From assembly GCA_030595125.1 (NCBI GenBank), contig JAUVDV010000023.1, positions 1 through 64,000 of the forward strand: a DNA stretch of 64,000 nt, in the 5' to 3' direction. The notes below the pieces were generated by a model that was not told where the DNA came from, made no database searches, and worked only from the letters and a program-made list of their open reading frames with translations. The first letter of the stretch is position 1; each line of letters starts with the position of its first letter. The stretch is from Deltaproteobacteria bacterium (GTDB lineage: Bacteria > Myxococcota_A > Polyangia > JAAYKL01). Shown here piece by piece: positions 1 to 9,513 of the stretch. Both the position numbers and the translations under genes were made by a program.

Positions 1-2
1 CC

Positions 3-1361
3 GGCTGCGGTTTCGAGCAGCAGCTTCAGTCCGCCGCGGCGGCGCTGAGCCGGTCCGACCAGGAGGCCTTCGTTCGAGATGAGTCCCTCCTGGCCATCCT
101 GATTGTCAGCGACGAGTCCGACTGCTCCATGGAGGACGGTCCTGCCATGTTCGCCAGCGATGAAATTCAGGACGAGAGCGGCATCTCCGAAAAGAACATC
201 GCTTGCGGCGAAAATCCAGACTACTTGTACGACATTGAGCATTACTACACCACGTACACAGGGTTCAAAGCCTCTCCCAATAGCGTGATCTTCGCGGCCA
301 TCATCGGCGTGCCCGATGATGGTGATGCCTGTCAGGGCACCGGGGACGCCATTGGCGATTGTCTCGATCATCCCGACATGGAACTTGTTCCTGTGATCAA
401 GGAAAACAGCGCGGGCACCGACACCTGGTACTTCGAGAACGCCTGTACCCGCGGCACCGTGACCCAGGCTCAACCGGGACGTCGCTACGTCAAGCTGGCC
501 AACGAAGAGTTTGGACAAATGAGTTTTGTCTACTCCATTTGCCAGGCTGACTGGGGCCCTGCCATGGAGGAGATCGCGCGTCTCATCGCGTCCAACCTGG
601 CAGGTACCTGCTACGAGAAACCCCTCGACTGGGATCCCGCCACTCAGCAGGCCAAATGCGATGTGGTGGTCGAGTACATCAACCCGAAAGGCGACGATTG
701 TCCCGGCGATTTCGATGACGACGAGCCGGTCGTCATCGAAGAAGAAGAAGACGACGAGGTTGAGCGCACCTTCGTATACTGCCGCATGCCCAAGCTCACG
801 GCGCCCAAGGATTGCGGCGATGAGAACTTCGACTGGGCCGGCCTGGCCGACGAATTTGGCTGGTTCTACTGTGAGAATCTCGGCGTCGAGAACTTCAAGG
901 ACGCGTGCGAGGACGGTGAAGACAACGACGGCGACGGCGATGTGGACTGCGATGATGAAGATTGCCAGTCCTGCCAGTGCTGCGGCGGCGCCGACGCGTG
1001 CACCGGCACTTGCAAGTACATGGTCCAGCTTACCCCGAAAGCCGAGGATGCCGCCAAACAGCTCTCCATCTCCGTGCAGTGCCTGCAGCAGTTCTCATTC
1101 GAGGATCCGAACTGCCAGGAGGACTCCGAGAAGGCGTGCACCGACGAGCTGGACAACGACGGAAACGGCATCTGGGACTGCGACAACGTGAGCGTCGAAG
1201 ATGACGATGAAAACCCGCACTCCGCAGATCCCAACTGCTGCCCCATGATCAGGGAAGGCCTGTCCTGCAAGGAGATCAACACCGATTACTGCGGTGGAGG
1301 CTCTGCCGACAACATCGACGCCTGTTTGGCACACGCTTCCCTGCTCGGTTGTACGCTTTAG
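3..1361 (+). CDS. Secreted VWA-like Cys-rich protein, C-terminal part (cut by window start)
   Basis: The frame is open from base 3, so the true start lies outside the window; 452 residues are visible. The first residues (CGFEQQL) and the following segment ending SDESDCS resemble a stretch I recognise from secreted von Willebrand factor A-type proteins of Myxococcota; that link is from memory of the family. The protein is rich in Cys, Asp and Glu. Two acidic motifs of the form C-x-D-x2-D-N-D-x-D/N-G occur near visible residues 302 and 379, resembling calcium-binding linkers. An acidic run (EEEEDD) lies near residue 245. It is probably secreted or surface-bound, but the signal peptide is not visible. 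No ligand can be inferred. Confidence 0.8.
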   Translation, partial: GCGFEQQLQSAAAALSRSDQEAFVRDESLLAILIVSDESDCSMEDGPAMFASDEIQDESGISEKNIACGENPDYLYDIEHYYTTYTGFKASPNSVIFAAIIGVPDDGDACQGTGDAIGDCLDHPDMELVPVIKENSAGTDTWYFENACTRGTVTQAQPGRRYVKLANEEFGQMSFVYSICQADWGPAMEEIARLIASNLAGTCYEKPLDWDPATQQAKCDVVVEYINPKGDDCPGDFDDDEPVVIEEEEDDEVERTFVYCRMPKLTAPKDCGDENFDWAGLADEFGWFYCENLGVENFKDACEDGEDNDGDGDVDCDDEDCQSCQCCGGADACTGTCKYMVQLTPKAEDAAKQLSISVQCLQQFSFEDPNCQEDSEKACTDELDNDGNGIWDCDNVSVEDDDENPHSADPNCCPMIREGLSCKEINTDYCGGGSADNIDACLAHASLLGCTL

Positions 1362-1388
1362 ATCGCGTTCCTTAAGTCCTTCTCATCC

Positions 1389-2411
1389 ATGAATGATGTT
1401 TGCATCGTCGGAGCCGGTCCGGCGGGAATCTCCTGCGCCACGGAGCTTCTCAAGAACGGCTGCAAAGTGGTTCTGCTCGATCGAAGCGCACAACCGGGGG
1501 GCAAGGCCTGCGGAGGAGGACTCACGGAGGATGCCTGGGAACTCGCCGGGATCGATTCGGGCCGTGTTCCCGACCACGCCCGGGCTTTTCACAGGCTGGT
1601 TGTCGGCGGCAATTCCGTCGAAACCGGCGGGCCGTTCGTGGTGGTGCTGGATCGGCAAAAATGGCAGGCTGCCCGGATCGACGAACTCAGAGATATCGGT
1701 TGTGACGTCAGGTTCAAAGAGCGGTTCACGGGATTTTCCACGGGCAAAGTCAGGACCGATGGAGGATCTTTCAAGTGCGACGTTCTGATCGGCGCCGACG
1801 GTGCATCGTCACGGATTCGCAGGCTTCTTGGTATCCCCTCCGGGCTTGTCGTGAGGGCCTGGCAGGTAACGCTTCCGGCCGGGCATCGGGCCTGCGAGAC
1901 GATCGAAAAAGAAGCTGTGACCGTCCGTTTCGATCATCGACTCTTCGGCTCCGGGTACGCGTGGATCTTTCCAACAGTTGACGGTGTTCGGCTGGGCTGC
2001 GGTGCATCGAACGCCTCTTTGAGCGCGGGGGATCTCAGGGCTTCGTTCTTCTCGTGGATCGAGGAGCTCGGCGTGAGTAAAAACGACGGCAGGGTCCAGT
2101 GCGGCACCATCGGGTGCGGATACGCCGGTCACCGTTTCAAGAATGTCTTTTTGGCCGGTGACGCCGCCGGTCTGGCCTCGCCGGTCACCGGGGAGGGAAT
2201 AACGAGCGCGCTGATATCCGGCCGCGAGGTTGCCCGGGAAATTATAGATCCTTCCTATCGCTCCAAGGAGATCCCGCGGATCGCCGCCCGTCACAGGCGA
2301 ACCCACGACGTCCTTTCGATTCCGTGGATCGGAAGATCCCTTTATCGTTTCGCACCGTCGATCTTGAGGATTCCGTTCATCAGAACCGAAGCGATGGGGA
2401 GGTATGGGTGA
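1389..2411 (+). CDS. FAD-dependent oxidoreductase, geranylgeranyl reductase family
   Basis: A 340-residue flavoprotein. The N-terminus carries a dinucleotide-binding GxGxxG motif (VGAGPAG, residues 7-13) followed by an acidic-ended strand (LLDRS). A GADGASSRIR motif near residue 137 and a GDAAGLASPVTGEGI motif near residue 256 are typical of the geranylgeranyl reductase / ChlP-like branch of p-hydroxybenzoate hydroxylase-fold enzymes. Such enzymes reduce isoprenoid double bonds or hydroxylate small molecules; the substrate here is unknown. The Gly-rich GGKACGGGLT segment after the FAD motif is also usual in this family. It starts 27 bases after the preceding stop and ends 3 bases before the convergent lpxC. 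There is no good Shine-Dalgarno sequence before the ATG. Confidence 0.85.
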   Translation: MNDVCIVGAGPAGISCATELLKNGCKVVLLDRSAQPGGKACGGGLTEDAWELAGIDSGRVPDHARAFHRLVVGGNSVETGGPFVVVLDRQKWQAARIDELRDIGCDVRFKERFTGFSTGKVRTDGGSFKCDVLIGADGASSRIRRLLGIPSGLVVRAWQVTLPAGHRACETIEKEAVTVRFDHRLFGSGYAWIFPTVDGVRLGCGASNASLSAGDLRASFFSWIEELGVSKNDGRVQCGTIGCGYAGHRFKNVFLAGDAAGLASPVTGEGITSALISGREVAREIIDPSYRSKEIPRIAARHRRTHDVLSIPWIGRSLYRFAPSILRIPFIRTEAMGRYG

Positions 2412-2414
2412 GGA

Positions 2415-3221
2415 TCACGACGCTGTTTTGGGGGCAACGCGGCGTACGAGTTCGTGCATGATCCGGTGACCCGGGCGGACGATTTCGAGTCGCGCCAGGG
2501 GCAGCCCTCCCAGAAGGGCAAGATCCCCGATCACGTCCAGCATTTTGTGATGCACCGGTTCGTTGTCGAAGCGAAAACCACCGGGATTGAGGGGGCCGGA
2601 TTTTCCAATTATCAACGCGTTTTCAAGGCTCCCTCCGAGCCCCAATCCGGACGCGAGGATCTGCTCGACCTCACCTTCCATGGCGAACGTGCGCGCCGGC
2701 GCCAGGATCTCCATGAAATCGTCTACCGTGGGCGTAAAGACCATTTGCCGGGATCCTATTTCAATCTCGTCGTACTGAAGAAATATGCTCACGGACAGTT
2801 CTTGCGCAGGAGAGATGCGCGCCACGGAGTCGCCGTGCACGATCTCTGTTTCGGCGTCGATCTCCACGAAGCGTGGCGATGGATGTGCGCCGGCATTGAC
2901 GAGGGCGTTAACCCAGGGCAGCGCGCTTCCGTCCAGGATTGGTATCTCCGGACCTTCCACGTCTACCCTGGCGTCGTTCACCCCGTACCAGAGAAGGGCC
3001 GCCAGGAGATGCTCCACCATGCCAACCCTCGAAGACCCGTAAACCAGGTTGGTAGCCCGGATCGAGTGAGGATCTATCGCGCTCGCCACGGCCGGAATAT
3101 CGCCGGTTGCTGTGGCGAAGACGATCCCGTCTCCCGGGGTTGTCGGCGTGATCGATGTCCGGCACGGGCGGCCCGTGTGAATGCCGACTCCCTCGAGGGA
3201 AAACGGGAGGAAAGTGGACAT
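2415..3221 (-). CDS. lpxC: UDP-3-O-acyl-N-acetylglucosamine deacetylase
   Basis: LpxC performs the committed step of lipid A synthesis, zinc-dependent deacetylation of UDP-3-O-acyl-GlcNAc in the cytoplasm. The 268-residue protein has the two-domain LpxC layout. The first zinc ligand is H71 in VEHLLAAL, followed by the GPEIPILDGSA loop (residues 90-100). The second domain has the H225-K226-x2-D229 motif in HHKMLDVIGD, giving the other two zinc ligands, and H252 in the RPGH segment matches the catalytic histidine. It is slightly shorter than the roughly 300 residues of E. coli LpxC. It lies 5 bases downstream of sppA on the same strand, so the two are probably cotranscribed. Its presence shows an LPS-type outer membrane. 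Confidence 0.97.
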   Translation of the reverse strand: MSTFLPFSLEGVGIHTGRPCRTSITPTTPGDGIVFATATGDIPAVASAIDPHSIRATNLVYGSSRVGMVEHLLAALLWYGVNDARVDVEGPEIPILDGSALPWVNALVNAGAHPSPRFVEIDAETEIVHGDSVARISPAQELSVSIFLQYDEIEIGSRQMVFTPTVDDFMEILAPARTFAMEGEVEQILASGLGLGGSLENALIIGKSGPLNPGGFRFDNEPVHHKMLDVIGDLALLGGLPLARLEIVRPGHRIMHELVRRVAPKTAS

Positions 3222-3226
3222 GGCGC

Positions 3227-4987
3227 CTATCGGACCTCAAAGAAGACAGGGGAGAAAGTCAGCACCTTTTGTCTCTGCAGCAGGGATGCCAGCACGAGGG
3301 CGTTCCTCCCGGCCGGGAAACGGTGGGTCGTGGACAAAAAGACGTTTTGCTGATCGGAGATCTGCTCGCTCAGGATCTCCATGAAGCTCTTGGGTTTGGG
3401 GTGCATCTCCACGGGCGCAGAGGGTAAGCCGGCCAGTTTTCGCGCCCGCTCAATCGCGTCGTGGAAGGTGCCCACCTTGTCGATGAGCCCCTTAGAGAGA
3501 GCCTGGGATCCCGTCCAGACCCTTCCCTGTGCTGCTGCGAGTACTGCCGAGCGATCGAGCTTGCGACCGGTGACCACACGATCGATGAAGATGTCGTATG
3601 TGCTTTTCATCAACCTGGCCACCGCCGAACGCTCCTCCTCATTGAACGGGCGAAACGGGCTGGCCATTGTGGCTCGCTGTCCCCTGGAGAGAGTCTGAGT
3701 GTGTACGCCGAGCTTCTCCATGGCGCCAGCCAGGACCACCTTGCCCCCGACTACTCCGATGGAACCTGTCAGGGTAGATCCGGACGCGTAGATTTCCGTG
3801 GCAGCGCTGGCGATGTAATAGCCACCGGAGGCGGCCACATCCCCCATTGAGACTACAACGGGTTTCTTCTCGGACAGCGACCGCACGGCTTCCCATATGT
3901 TGTCCGAGGCCAGGGCGCTTCCTCCGGGGCTGTCGATGCGGAGGACGACGGCCTTGATTGAATCATCGCGAGTCGCTTCGCTCAGGGTGGTCACAAGGTC
4001 CATGTCGCTGATGACATCCATGCTTCCCAGTAGATCGTCCTTGCTCGATCCTCCGACGATGGGGCCGATGGCAGGTATGACGGCGATTCGAGGATGGGCC
4101 GGTTGCTTGTCCGCGCCATCGGTTTGCCCTCCGAGAAGGCCTACCAGGTCGGTGAAGGACAGGGGCTTTGGGGGCTCCTTGCCGTACTCATCCTGTACGC
4201 CGCCGGGGTATTTATCCTCCATGGTCGCGAGCAGGGCTCCGATAGTGGTCATCTCGTCAGCGAGGCCGATCTTTACTGATTTTGAGGCGGTGTATGGACC
4301 CCCGTCGATGAGTTCGCTAACCTTTTTCCTGTCCAGTTTCCTCCCAGAAGCTATCCCGGCGACGAGGTTTTCGTGCAGTTCGCCCAGCAGGCTCTCCATG
4401 GCCTCCCTGGATTCGGGCGACATGTCGTTGCGAGTAAGCGAGTCTGCGGCGTCCTTGTACTTTCCCTCGTGGAGAATATCGGCGGTTACGCCCATGGAGT
4501 CGAGCAGGTCCTTGAGGAAGATCGCCTCGAGGGAGAGCCCGATGAGATCGATCCCTCCTGCGGGTGCAATGGCGATTTTGGAACAACTTCTCGACGCCAT
4601 CCAGTATGTCAGGTTGTCCGCTTCTTCCAGGTGGCACGTGATCGGTTTGCCGGACTCCCTGAATCTGGAGATCGCATCCCCGATCTCACCGGCGCGTGCC
4701 CAACCGATCTGCGGCGCCAGGAAATGGACAATGACCTCCTGCACCTGAACGTCCTTTGAGGCGCGGTTCAGGAGATCTTCCAGTTTGTACTGGCTCATGG
4801 CCGTGGAGGTCAGAAAGCTGACCGGGTTGGGAAAGCTGGGGATCTCTCCGTCGATCTGGAGAAGGACCGCCACGGGACCGGCGGCTCCCTGAGCGATCGA
4901 GGGATCTTCGCCGTCCAGATCGCAACCGGCAATGGTCGCGAGAAGAACAACGGTCGGGAAAAGGCTCCGCGTAAACGAACTGGGCAT
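3227..4987 (-). CDS. sppA: Signal peptide peptidase SppA, long (67K) form, lipoprotein
   Basis: A 586-residue tandem-domain SppA, the membrane-bound Ser/Lys protease that degrades cleaved signal peptides. The N-terminus is a lipoprotein signal with lipobox TIAGC (Cys22), unlike the E. coli enzyme, which is held by a transmembrane helix. The general-base lysine is K178 in EGKYKDAAD of the N-terminal half, and the nucleophile is S387 in AASGGYYIA of the C-terminal half; this split dyad is characteristic of the long form. A SPGG motif near residue 354 and a TGSIGV segment are also present. It is followed by lpxC after 5 bases and preceded by a TPR protein gene on the same strand. Confidence 0.95.
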   Translation of the reverse strand: MPSSFTRSLFPTVVLLATIAGCDLDGEDPSIAQGAAGPVAVLLQIDGEIPSFPNPVSFLTSTAMSQYKLEDLLNRASKDVQVQEVIVHFLAPQIGWARAGEIGDAISRFRESGKPITCHLEEADNLTYWMASRSCSKIAIAPAGGIDLIGLSLEAIFLKDLLDSMGVTADILHEGKYKDAADSLTRNDMSPESREAMESLLGELHENLVAGIASGRKLDRKKVSELIDGGPYTASKSVKIGLADEMTTIGALLATMEDKYPGGVQDEYGKEPPKPLSFTDLVGLLGGQTDGADKQPAHPRIAVIPAIGPIVGGSSKDDLLGSMDVISDMDLVTTLSEATRDDSIKAVVLRIDSPGGSALASDNIWEAVRSLSEKKPVVVSMGDVAASGGYYIASAATEIYASGSTLTGSIGVVGGKVVLAGAMEKLGVHTQTLSRGQRATMASPFRPFNEEERSAVARLMKSTYDIFIDRVVTGRKLDRSAVLAAAQGRVWTGSQALSKGLIDKVGTFHDAIERARKLAGLPSAPVEMHPKPKSFMEILSEQISDQQNVFLSTTHRFPAGRNALVLASLLQRQKVLTFSPVFFEVR

Positions 4988-5002
4988 TGTCAGATCCTCC
5001 GA

Positions 5003-7456
5003 TTAGTACGGCTGTTCGGGTGCTTCATCCGAAGCAGGTGGCGCGTCCGGGCCGGGCGTCGGCTGCTTCGGCGCTGCCGGGGGTTTGGTGTCACCTGCCG
5101 GGGTGTATGGATTTGGGCTCGAAGGTGGTTGATCCTCCGGGGGGGCGGTGGGCTCCGCCGGTTTTTCGGCGGGTGGGGAATCTCCGGTGCTTGCAGCGGA
5201 TCCCAGTGCCTGTTCGAGCTGCTCGATATTTCTCTTTGCCATGGTGGCATGGCGACCCGACGGGTTCATTGAGAGATATTTCTTGTACCAGGTGAGCGCC
5301 TGATCTTTTTGCCCCTGGGCCTTGTAGGTCTCGGCCAGGCCGATGATGGCCGGTCCATACGAGGGGTTGACTTTGAGCGCACGTCTGAAGTGGGCGATGG
5401 CCTGTCCCTTCGACCCGCGGTCCAGGTAACAGTAGGCCAGGCCGGAGAGCGCCTCGATGTTGCCGGGGGAGCGCGTGAGAACCGCCTCGAAGAGATCGGT
5501 GGCGCCACCGGTATTGCCGTTTTGCTGTAGTTTCGAAGCTCGCATCAGCAACGATTCGGTGCTGCCCCCGGTGGAGACCCCGGCTCCCTTTTGCGCACCG
5601 GGAAGGACCGGCTGGGTCGCGGCGATCTTGGTGTCGCCGTCTGTTGCGACAGCCTCGCCGGTGTCCGTGTCGCCAACCTCTTCCGGATCCCCATCCTCTG
5701 TCGGTTCCTCGTCGGGTGTGTCCCCGGTGTGCAGCAGTACCGGCAGGCCGGCGTCGATCCGGGCCTGAAGCTCGCGAGCGCGCTTGTGATCCGAGTTCAG
5801 GCGAAGGAGCCTGGCCAGGCGCTTTGACGCCTTCTCATTTTTCACCTCGGATGCCAGAACCCTCGCCTCACGGTAGAGGGCGCAGAGCATGTGTTCGTCG
5901 GCGGTCACGGGCGCGAGTATTTTGAGCACCTTCGAAGAATCGGCCTTCTTGTCGATAGCGATCATCGCTGCGAAGTAGTCGGCCTCCACGGCGTTCTGCG
6001 CGGAACGGCCTTTTTCGAGGTGCTTCGAAGCCTTTTCGAGATCGCCGGAAAGCCGGTGAAGATCCGCCGATGCCAGGTGGGCCTCGGCAAGTTCCGGGTC
6101 CGCCTTGAGCGCCTGATCTGACCAGCGCCTGGCCTCTGACAGCCTGGTCTCGAATTCCATGTGCAAGCGCTCGGCTTCTTTGAGATCGGGTTGCGCTCCT
6201 TCGGTTTTGGCGGCCAGTGCCATGGCGTCAACGTTGGCGTCGATCTCCCGATCCAGGTAGTACTGCGCCCAGATCGAGTACATCTGGGCGAGGGCGGCCA
6301 GAGTGAGCGCGTCGTTCTCCTTGAGGGCGAGGGCCTGGTAGTACTCACGGTCTGCTTGTGTGAACGCCGATTCGGTGTCGAGCAGGAAGCTCTCGCGTCC
6401 TTTGAGGTAAAAAGTCTTGTGCCGGCCATCGTCGGACTTGCTGATCATGCCGCCGAGCAGATTATCCACCGTTGGGCGCTGATACATGAACATGTAAAAT
6501 GCGCCTCCCACCAGGGCCAGAACTACCACGAGCACAATCCATCGTCCGACCTTTCGTTTCGGGCCGGGGCGTGCCTGTTTGAACTCTTCCTCGATGGCCG
6601 CAGGAATGTGAGAATCCTTTCGCACCCATGCGGGTCCTTCGGTAGTAACGGGCTGGCCGGCCTCCCAGTGTGCGCTGTCCGAAGAAGTGGGAATCTGTGA
6701 GAGGTCCGGTTCGTGTTGATCGGGACCTGCGGGCGCAACTGCGGGAGCCATGGAATGTGTGAGTTGTTGTGTATCGACCATGGACGGAACCTGCGCAGTG
6801 GACGGAACCTGAATAGCCTGTTGTGTCGGCTCCGACGAGGAGACGCGGGTCGACGGCGACGGCGACGGCGATTGGATGAGCGTTGCGGCGTTGGATATGT
6901 CTTCCGATGCAGCGGACGGCGCGTAGCTGACCACCTCCTGAACCACAGGCCGGGCCATGGGGGGAGCAACAGAGGGGGACGCTGCGAATGGCACCGTGGC
7001 CGGTTTGGCGAATTCGGCGGTAGACGTGCGGGATTCGATTGCCGGCTGCCGCATGGTCGCCTGGTGTGCCTGGGCGTCCGGCGTGTTAGGATATCCTGCC
7101 GCGACCGGGCGTGTACCCGGTCGTATTGCCCTCGACGCCTGGGCCGCGTCGAAGAACGATTTCATCTCAGCGATATCACCGAGGCGTTTCCATTCGCCGT
7201 TTCCCTTGCGTACCTGGTCGTTGGGACTGACCTTGCTGCCTGCGATCCAGTCCTGAAGGGTCGCTATACGATCGAAAGGAAAGGTCGATCCGTCCACCTG
7301 TCGAAGATTCCATGTTTCGTTGGTTCCCGCAGCCGAGGGGGGGAAGGCCTTGAAAACATGACCGCAGGTCGTGCACCGCACCGAGGTGCCCGACGGGCTC
7401 ACCAGAGTTTCGTCCAACGAATACTCTGTTTTACATTTCTCGCATTGAACATCCAT
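5003..7456 (-). CDS. Membrane protein with MJ0042 zinc ribbon, GYF-like domain and TPR repeats
   Basis: An 817-residue multidomain protein. Residues 1-35 form an MJ0042-type zinc ribbon (C5, C8, C28, C31). Residues about 47-100 look like a GYF_2 domain (WNLRQVDG start, WKRLGDI end). A Pro/Ser/Thr-rich cytoplasmic linker of about 180 residues follows, then one transmembrane helix near residues 302-324. The periplasmic part has two TPR blocks (about 380-590 and 650-765) separated by a low-complexity acidic stretch, and ends in a Pro-rich tail. This architecture is frequent in Myxococcota, where some members belong to motility or polarity systems; no specific role is claimed. It lies 15 bases upstream of sppA on the same strand. 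Confidence 0.88.
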   Translation of the reverse strand: MDVQCEKCKTEYSLDETLVSPSGTSVRCTTCGHVFKAFPPSAAGTNETWNLRQVDGSTFPFDRIATLQDWIAGSKVSPNDQVRKGNGEWKRLGDIAEMKSFFDAAQASRAIRPGTRPVAAGYPNTPDAQAHQATMRQPAIESRTSTAEFAKPATVPFAASPSVAPPMARPVVQEVVSYAPSAASEDISNAATLIQSPSPSPSTRVSSSEPTQQAIQVPSTAQVPSMVDTQQLTHSMAPAVAPAGPDQHEPDLSQIPTSSDSAHWEAGQPVTTEGPAWVRKDSHIPAAIEEEFKQARPGPKRKVGRWIVLVVVLALVGGAFYMFMYQRPTVDNLLGGMISKSDDGRHKTFYLKGRESFLLDTESAFTQADREYYQALALKENDALTLAALAQMYSIWAQYYLDREIDANVDAMALAAKTEGAQPDLKEAERLHMEFETRLSEARRWSDQALKADPELAEAHLASADLHRLSGDLEKASKHLEKGRSAQNAVEADYFAAMIAIDKKADSSKVLKILAPVTADEHMLCALYREARVLASEVKNEKASKRLARLLRLNSDHKRARELQARIDAGLPVLLHTGDTPDEEPTEDGDPEEVGDTDTGEAVATDGDTKIAATQPVLPGAQKGAGVSTGGSTESLLMRASKLQQNGNTGGATDLFEAVLTRSPGNIEALSGLAYCYLDRGSKGQAIAHFRRALKVNPSYGPAIIGLAETYKAQGQKDQALTWYKKYLSMNPSGRHATMAKRNIEQLEQALGSAASTGDSPPAEKPAEPTAPPEDQPPSSPNPYTPAGDTKPPAAPKQPTPGPDAPPASDEAPEQPY

Positions 7457-7507
7457 GATCGTGGATTATACAGGCACTTCTACAAAAGAACAGATACACT
7501 CACCTCC

Positions 7508-8323
7508 ATGCGAATGTATCCGTCAAAGGCGATGATTGTGCTGTCCTGGGAGAAGTACGGCCTCATCGTGGTGGGCAATATCGTCTTTTTCGCGCTGCTC
7601 TATTTCATCTCGTACCGTCCCAACAACGACGAGAACCGGGCTGCGGAGTTCCTTAGCATGGCCCAGGAGCAGGAGGCCATAGGCCGAAACGAAGCGGCCA
7701 TGGTGATTTACGACAAAGTCATCCTCACATACCCCGAAACCCGCGCGGCGGGCACGGCGAAGGGACGCCTGCCCAAAGTCAAGAAGCAACTGGCCTCTAT
7801 TCCAAAGGTGGAACCCGAAATGGTACAGCCCAGGCTCGATCTGCAGACCATGCTGGACCGAAGGCCGACCGTCTACCTGGCAACGTTTCTGGCAAAACAC
7901 TACAACGACGATCCGACACAGACCCCCAAGATCCACGAGGCCATCGAAAACTACCTGTGGGTGGCGTCCAATCAAGAGGGGATCGATTTTCGCCGGCTGC
8001 AAAAAGAGAAAGAGTTTTCCACGGATTTTTTTCAGCGGGAGTTCTTCACAATTCGGCCCAGGTGCGTGATGACGCCCGACTGGCTGTACGATGACTTTTT
8101 GGTCAAGAACACCAACTTCTTTGCCTGGCACAATGTGAACATCAAGCTCGTCGTATCGCAGGGAGGTAGCGAGGAGAGTCACGAGGTTCGGGTGCCCTTC
8201 CTCGGGCCCGGGGAGTCCGTCGACATGCTCGAGTTCTGGGTGAGCAGCGGAGAAGGGGTTATCACCTGCAAGGGCGAGTTGACCGCACAGGAGGGCGCCA
8301 CCTCCTGGAGCCAGCAGATCTGA
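7508..8323 (+). CDS. Single-pass membrane protein of unknown function
   Basis: I do not recognise this family. The frame is open much further upstream, but that part overlaps the divergent zinc-ribbon gene and is not protein-like, so I place the start at 7508; 7514 and 7532 are alternatives, the last having an AAAGGCG just before it. From 7508 the protein has 271 residues. One transmembrane helix is visible at about residues 16-35 (ending FFALLYFISY), followed by a helical segment resembling a single TPR (AEFLSMAQ...YDKVILTYPET). The C-terminal half is predicted to be beta-rich and periplasmic. It is divergent from the TPR protein gene, with about 50 bases between them, and convergent with the next gene. 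Confidence 0.72.
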   Translation: MRMYPSKAMIVLSWEKYGLIVVGNIVFFALLYFISYRPNNDENRAAEFLSMAQEQEAIGRNEAAMVIYDKVILTYPETRAAGTAKGRLPKVKKQLASIPKVEPEMVQPRLDLQTMLDRRPTVYLATFLAKHYNDDPTQTPKIHEAIENYLWVASNQEGIDFRRLQKEKEFSTDFFQREFFTIRPRCVMTPDWLYDDFLVKNTNFFAWHNVNIKLVVSQGGSEESHEVRVPFLGPGESVDMLEFWVSSGEGVITCKGELTAQEGATSWSQQI

Positions 8324-8339
8324 CATCCCGTCGGTCGCG

Positions 8340-9464
8340 TCAGGGGACCAGGGCGCTGATGGTGTACCTTTTCCAGTCGACCCCGCCGCGAATGTCGTGG
8401 GACACGGCCCAGAGGGTGAACACGCCGCCCTCCATGGGTGGTATCCAGGTGACTTCGAAGGGGTCGTCGGCTTCTCCATTGTTGCCCGAGCGGTCGGCGT
8501 CGAAGTTTCCCCCGTCCGTGAACCATGAAATGTAGGTCCGTTCGTCCACGGTTTTCCACGCCTCGAATTCTTTTTTTGTATAGGTCTGGAAGCTGTCAGG
8601 GGTAAGGAAGGCCTGGATTTCGGCTCCGTCGCGGCAGCCGTTTTCGCCGTCACAGGTGAAGACGGGAGGTTCGCCGGGCTCGGTCCAGGGGGGGGTGACG
8701 GTCCATGTGTCGCCGATTTTCAAGGAGAGGCTGTCGATCTGAGGTACGGCGTTCTTGTGGTCCGACAGGGAAACCCCGAAGGTTTTCGTGGAGATGATGG
8801 TCTCCACGTTTTCACCCTGGCACAGGGTTTCAATGTCGCTCATCTCTTCGAATGAGCCGAGGGTCTCTTGCAGGACCACGAAGGTGTCGGTGATGATGGT
8901 CTCCAGCTCCTGCTGAGTGATATCTTCGACAAGAAACTGTGCCAGAGCGGTTTGTAACATACCGATAGCCGAGGTGATCTGGGGATCGATCTCGCCCCCG
9001 GCGCACGCGAGAACAAGCATTGTGACGGTTCTCTTGCATGCCGGGTCTTCTCTCCAGTTCTCGTCGGCTTCGACGCCGTCGTCGGAGCACTTGTCTTTGC
9101 GCAAATCATCCAGGTAGTCAGGTGGGACCGCGATGTTCGATCCGTAGCTTGCTATCCCGTTTGTCACCTGGGTGACGGCCGGGAACCAGACGAGATCCAT
9201 CTGGGAACTCGTCATGGAGCTGGGGGTGATGAGCCCCTCCATGGGGAACCACATGACCGTTACGCCCAACTCCTGTGGATCGGCGAACAGGGCCCGCATC
9301 TGCGTGGACTCGCCGGGGGCAAGCTCCGGCGGATCCGCCTGGATTCCGAGTACTCGGAACTTGCTTACCTGGCTTATGGCCTCCATTTCGTCGGCGCAGC
9401 CGAGGAGAGCCGCAAAAACCGCCGAGGAAGCCAGGGCGAGAACGATGATGAGCGCAAATCTCAT
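8340..9464 (-). CDS. Lipoprotein of unknown function
   Basis: The start at 9464 gives a lipoprotein signal peptide, MRFALIIVLALASSAVFAA followed by lipobox ALLGC; an upstream in-frame ATG would put 25 basic, Cys-containing residues in front of the signal and is rejected. The mature protein (about 350 residues) begins with an acidic segment and contains a helical middle part (residues about 180-240, GEIDPQITSAIGMLQTAL region) between beta-rich ends. Several paired cysteines suggest disulfides. The C-terminal segment (PFEVTWIPPMEGG) resembles an Ig-like sandwich. I do not recognise the family. It follows the DUF882 gene by about 50 bases on the same strand. Confidence 0.78.
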   Translation of the reverse strand: MRFALIIVLALASSAVFAALLGCADEMEAISQVSKFRVLGIQADPPELAPGESTQMRALFADPQELGVTVMWFPMEGLITPSSMTSSQMDLVWFPAVTQVTNGIASYGSNIAVPPDYLDDLRKDKCSDDGVEADENWREDPACKRTVTMLVLACAGGEIDPQITSAIGMLQTALAQFLVEDITQQELETIITDTFVVLQETLGSFEEMSDIETLCQGENVETIISTKTFGVSLSDHKNAVPQIDSLSLKIGDTWTVTPPWTEPGEPPVFTCDGENGCRDGAEIQAFLTPDSFQTYTKKEFEAWKTVDERTYISWFTDGGNFDADRSGNNGEADDPFEVTWIPPMEGGVFTLWAVSHDIRGGVDWKRYTISALVP

Positions 9465-9513
9465 GGCGCAATCATAGCACGGCGAAAGACGTCGAATCAC
9501 GCGATCTCCACGA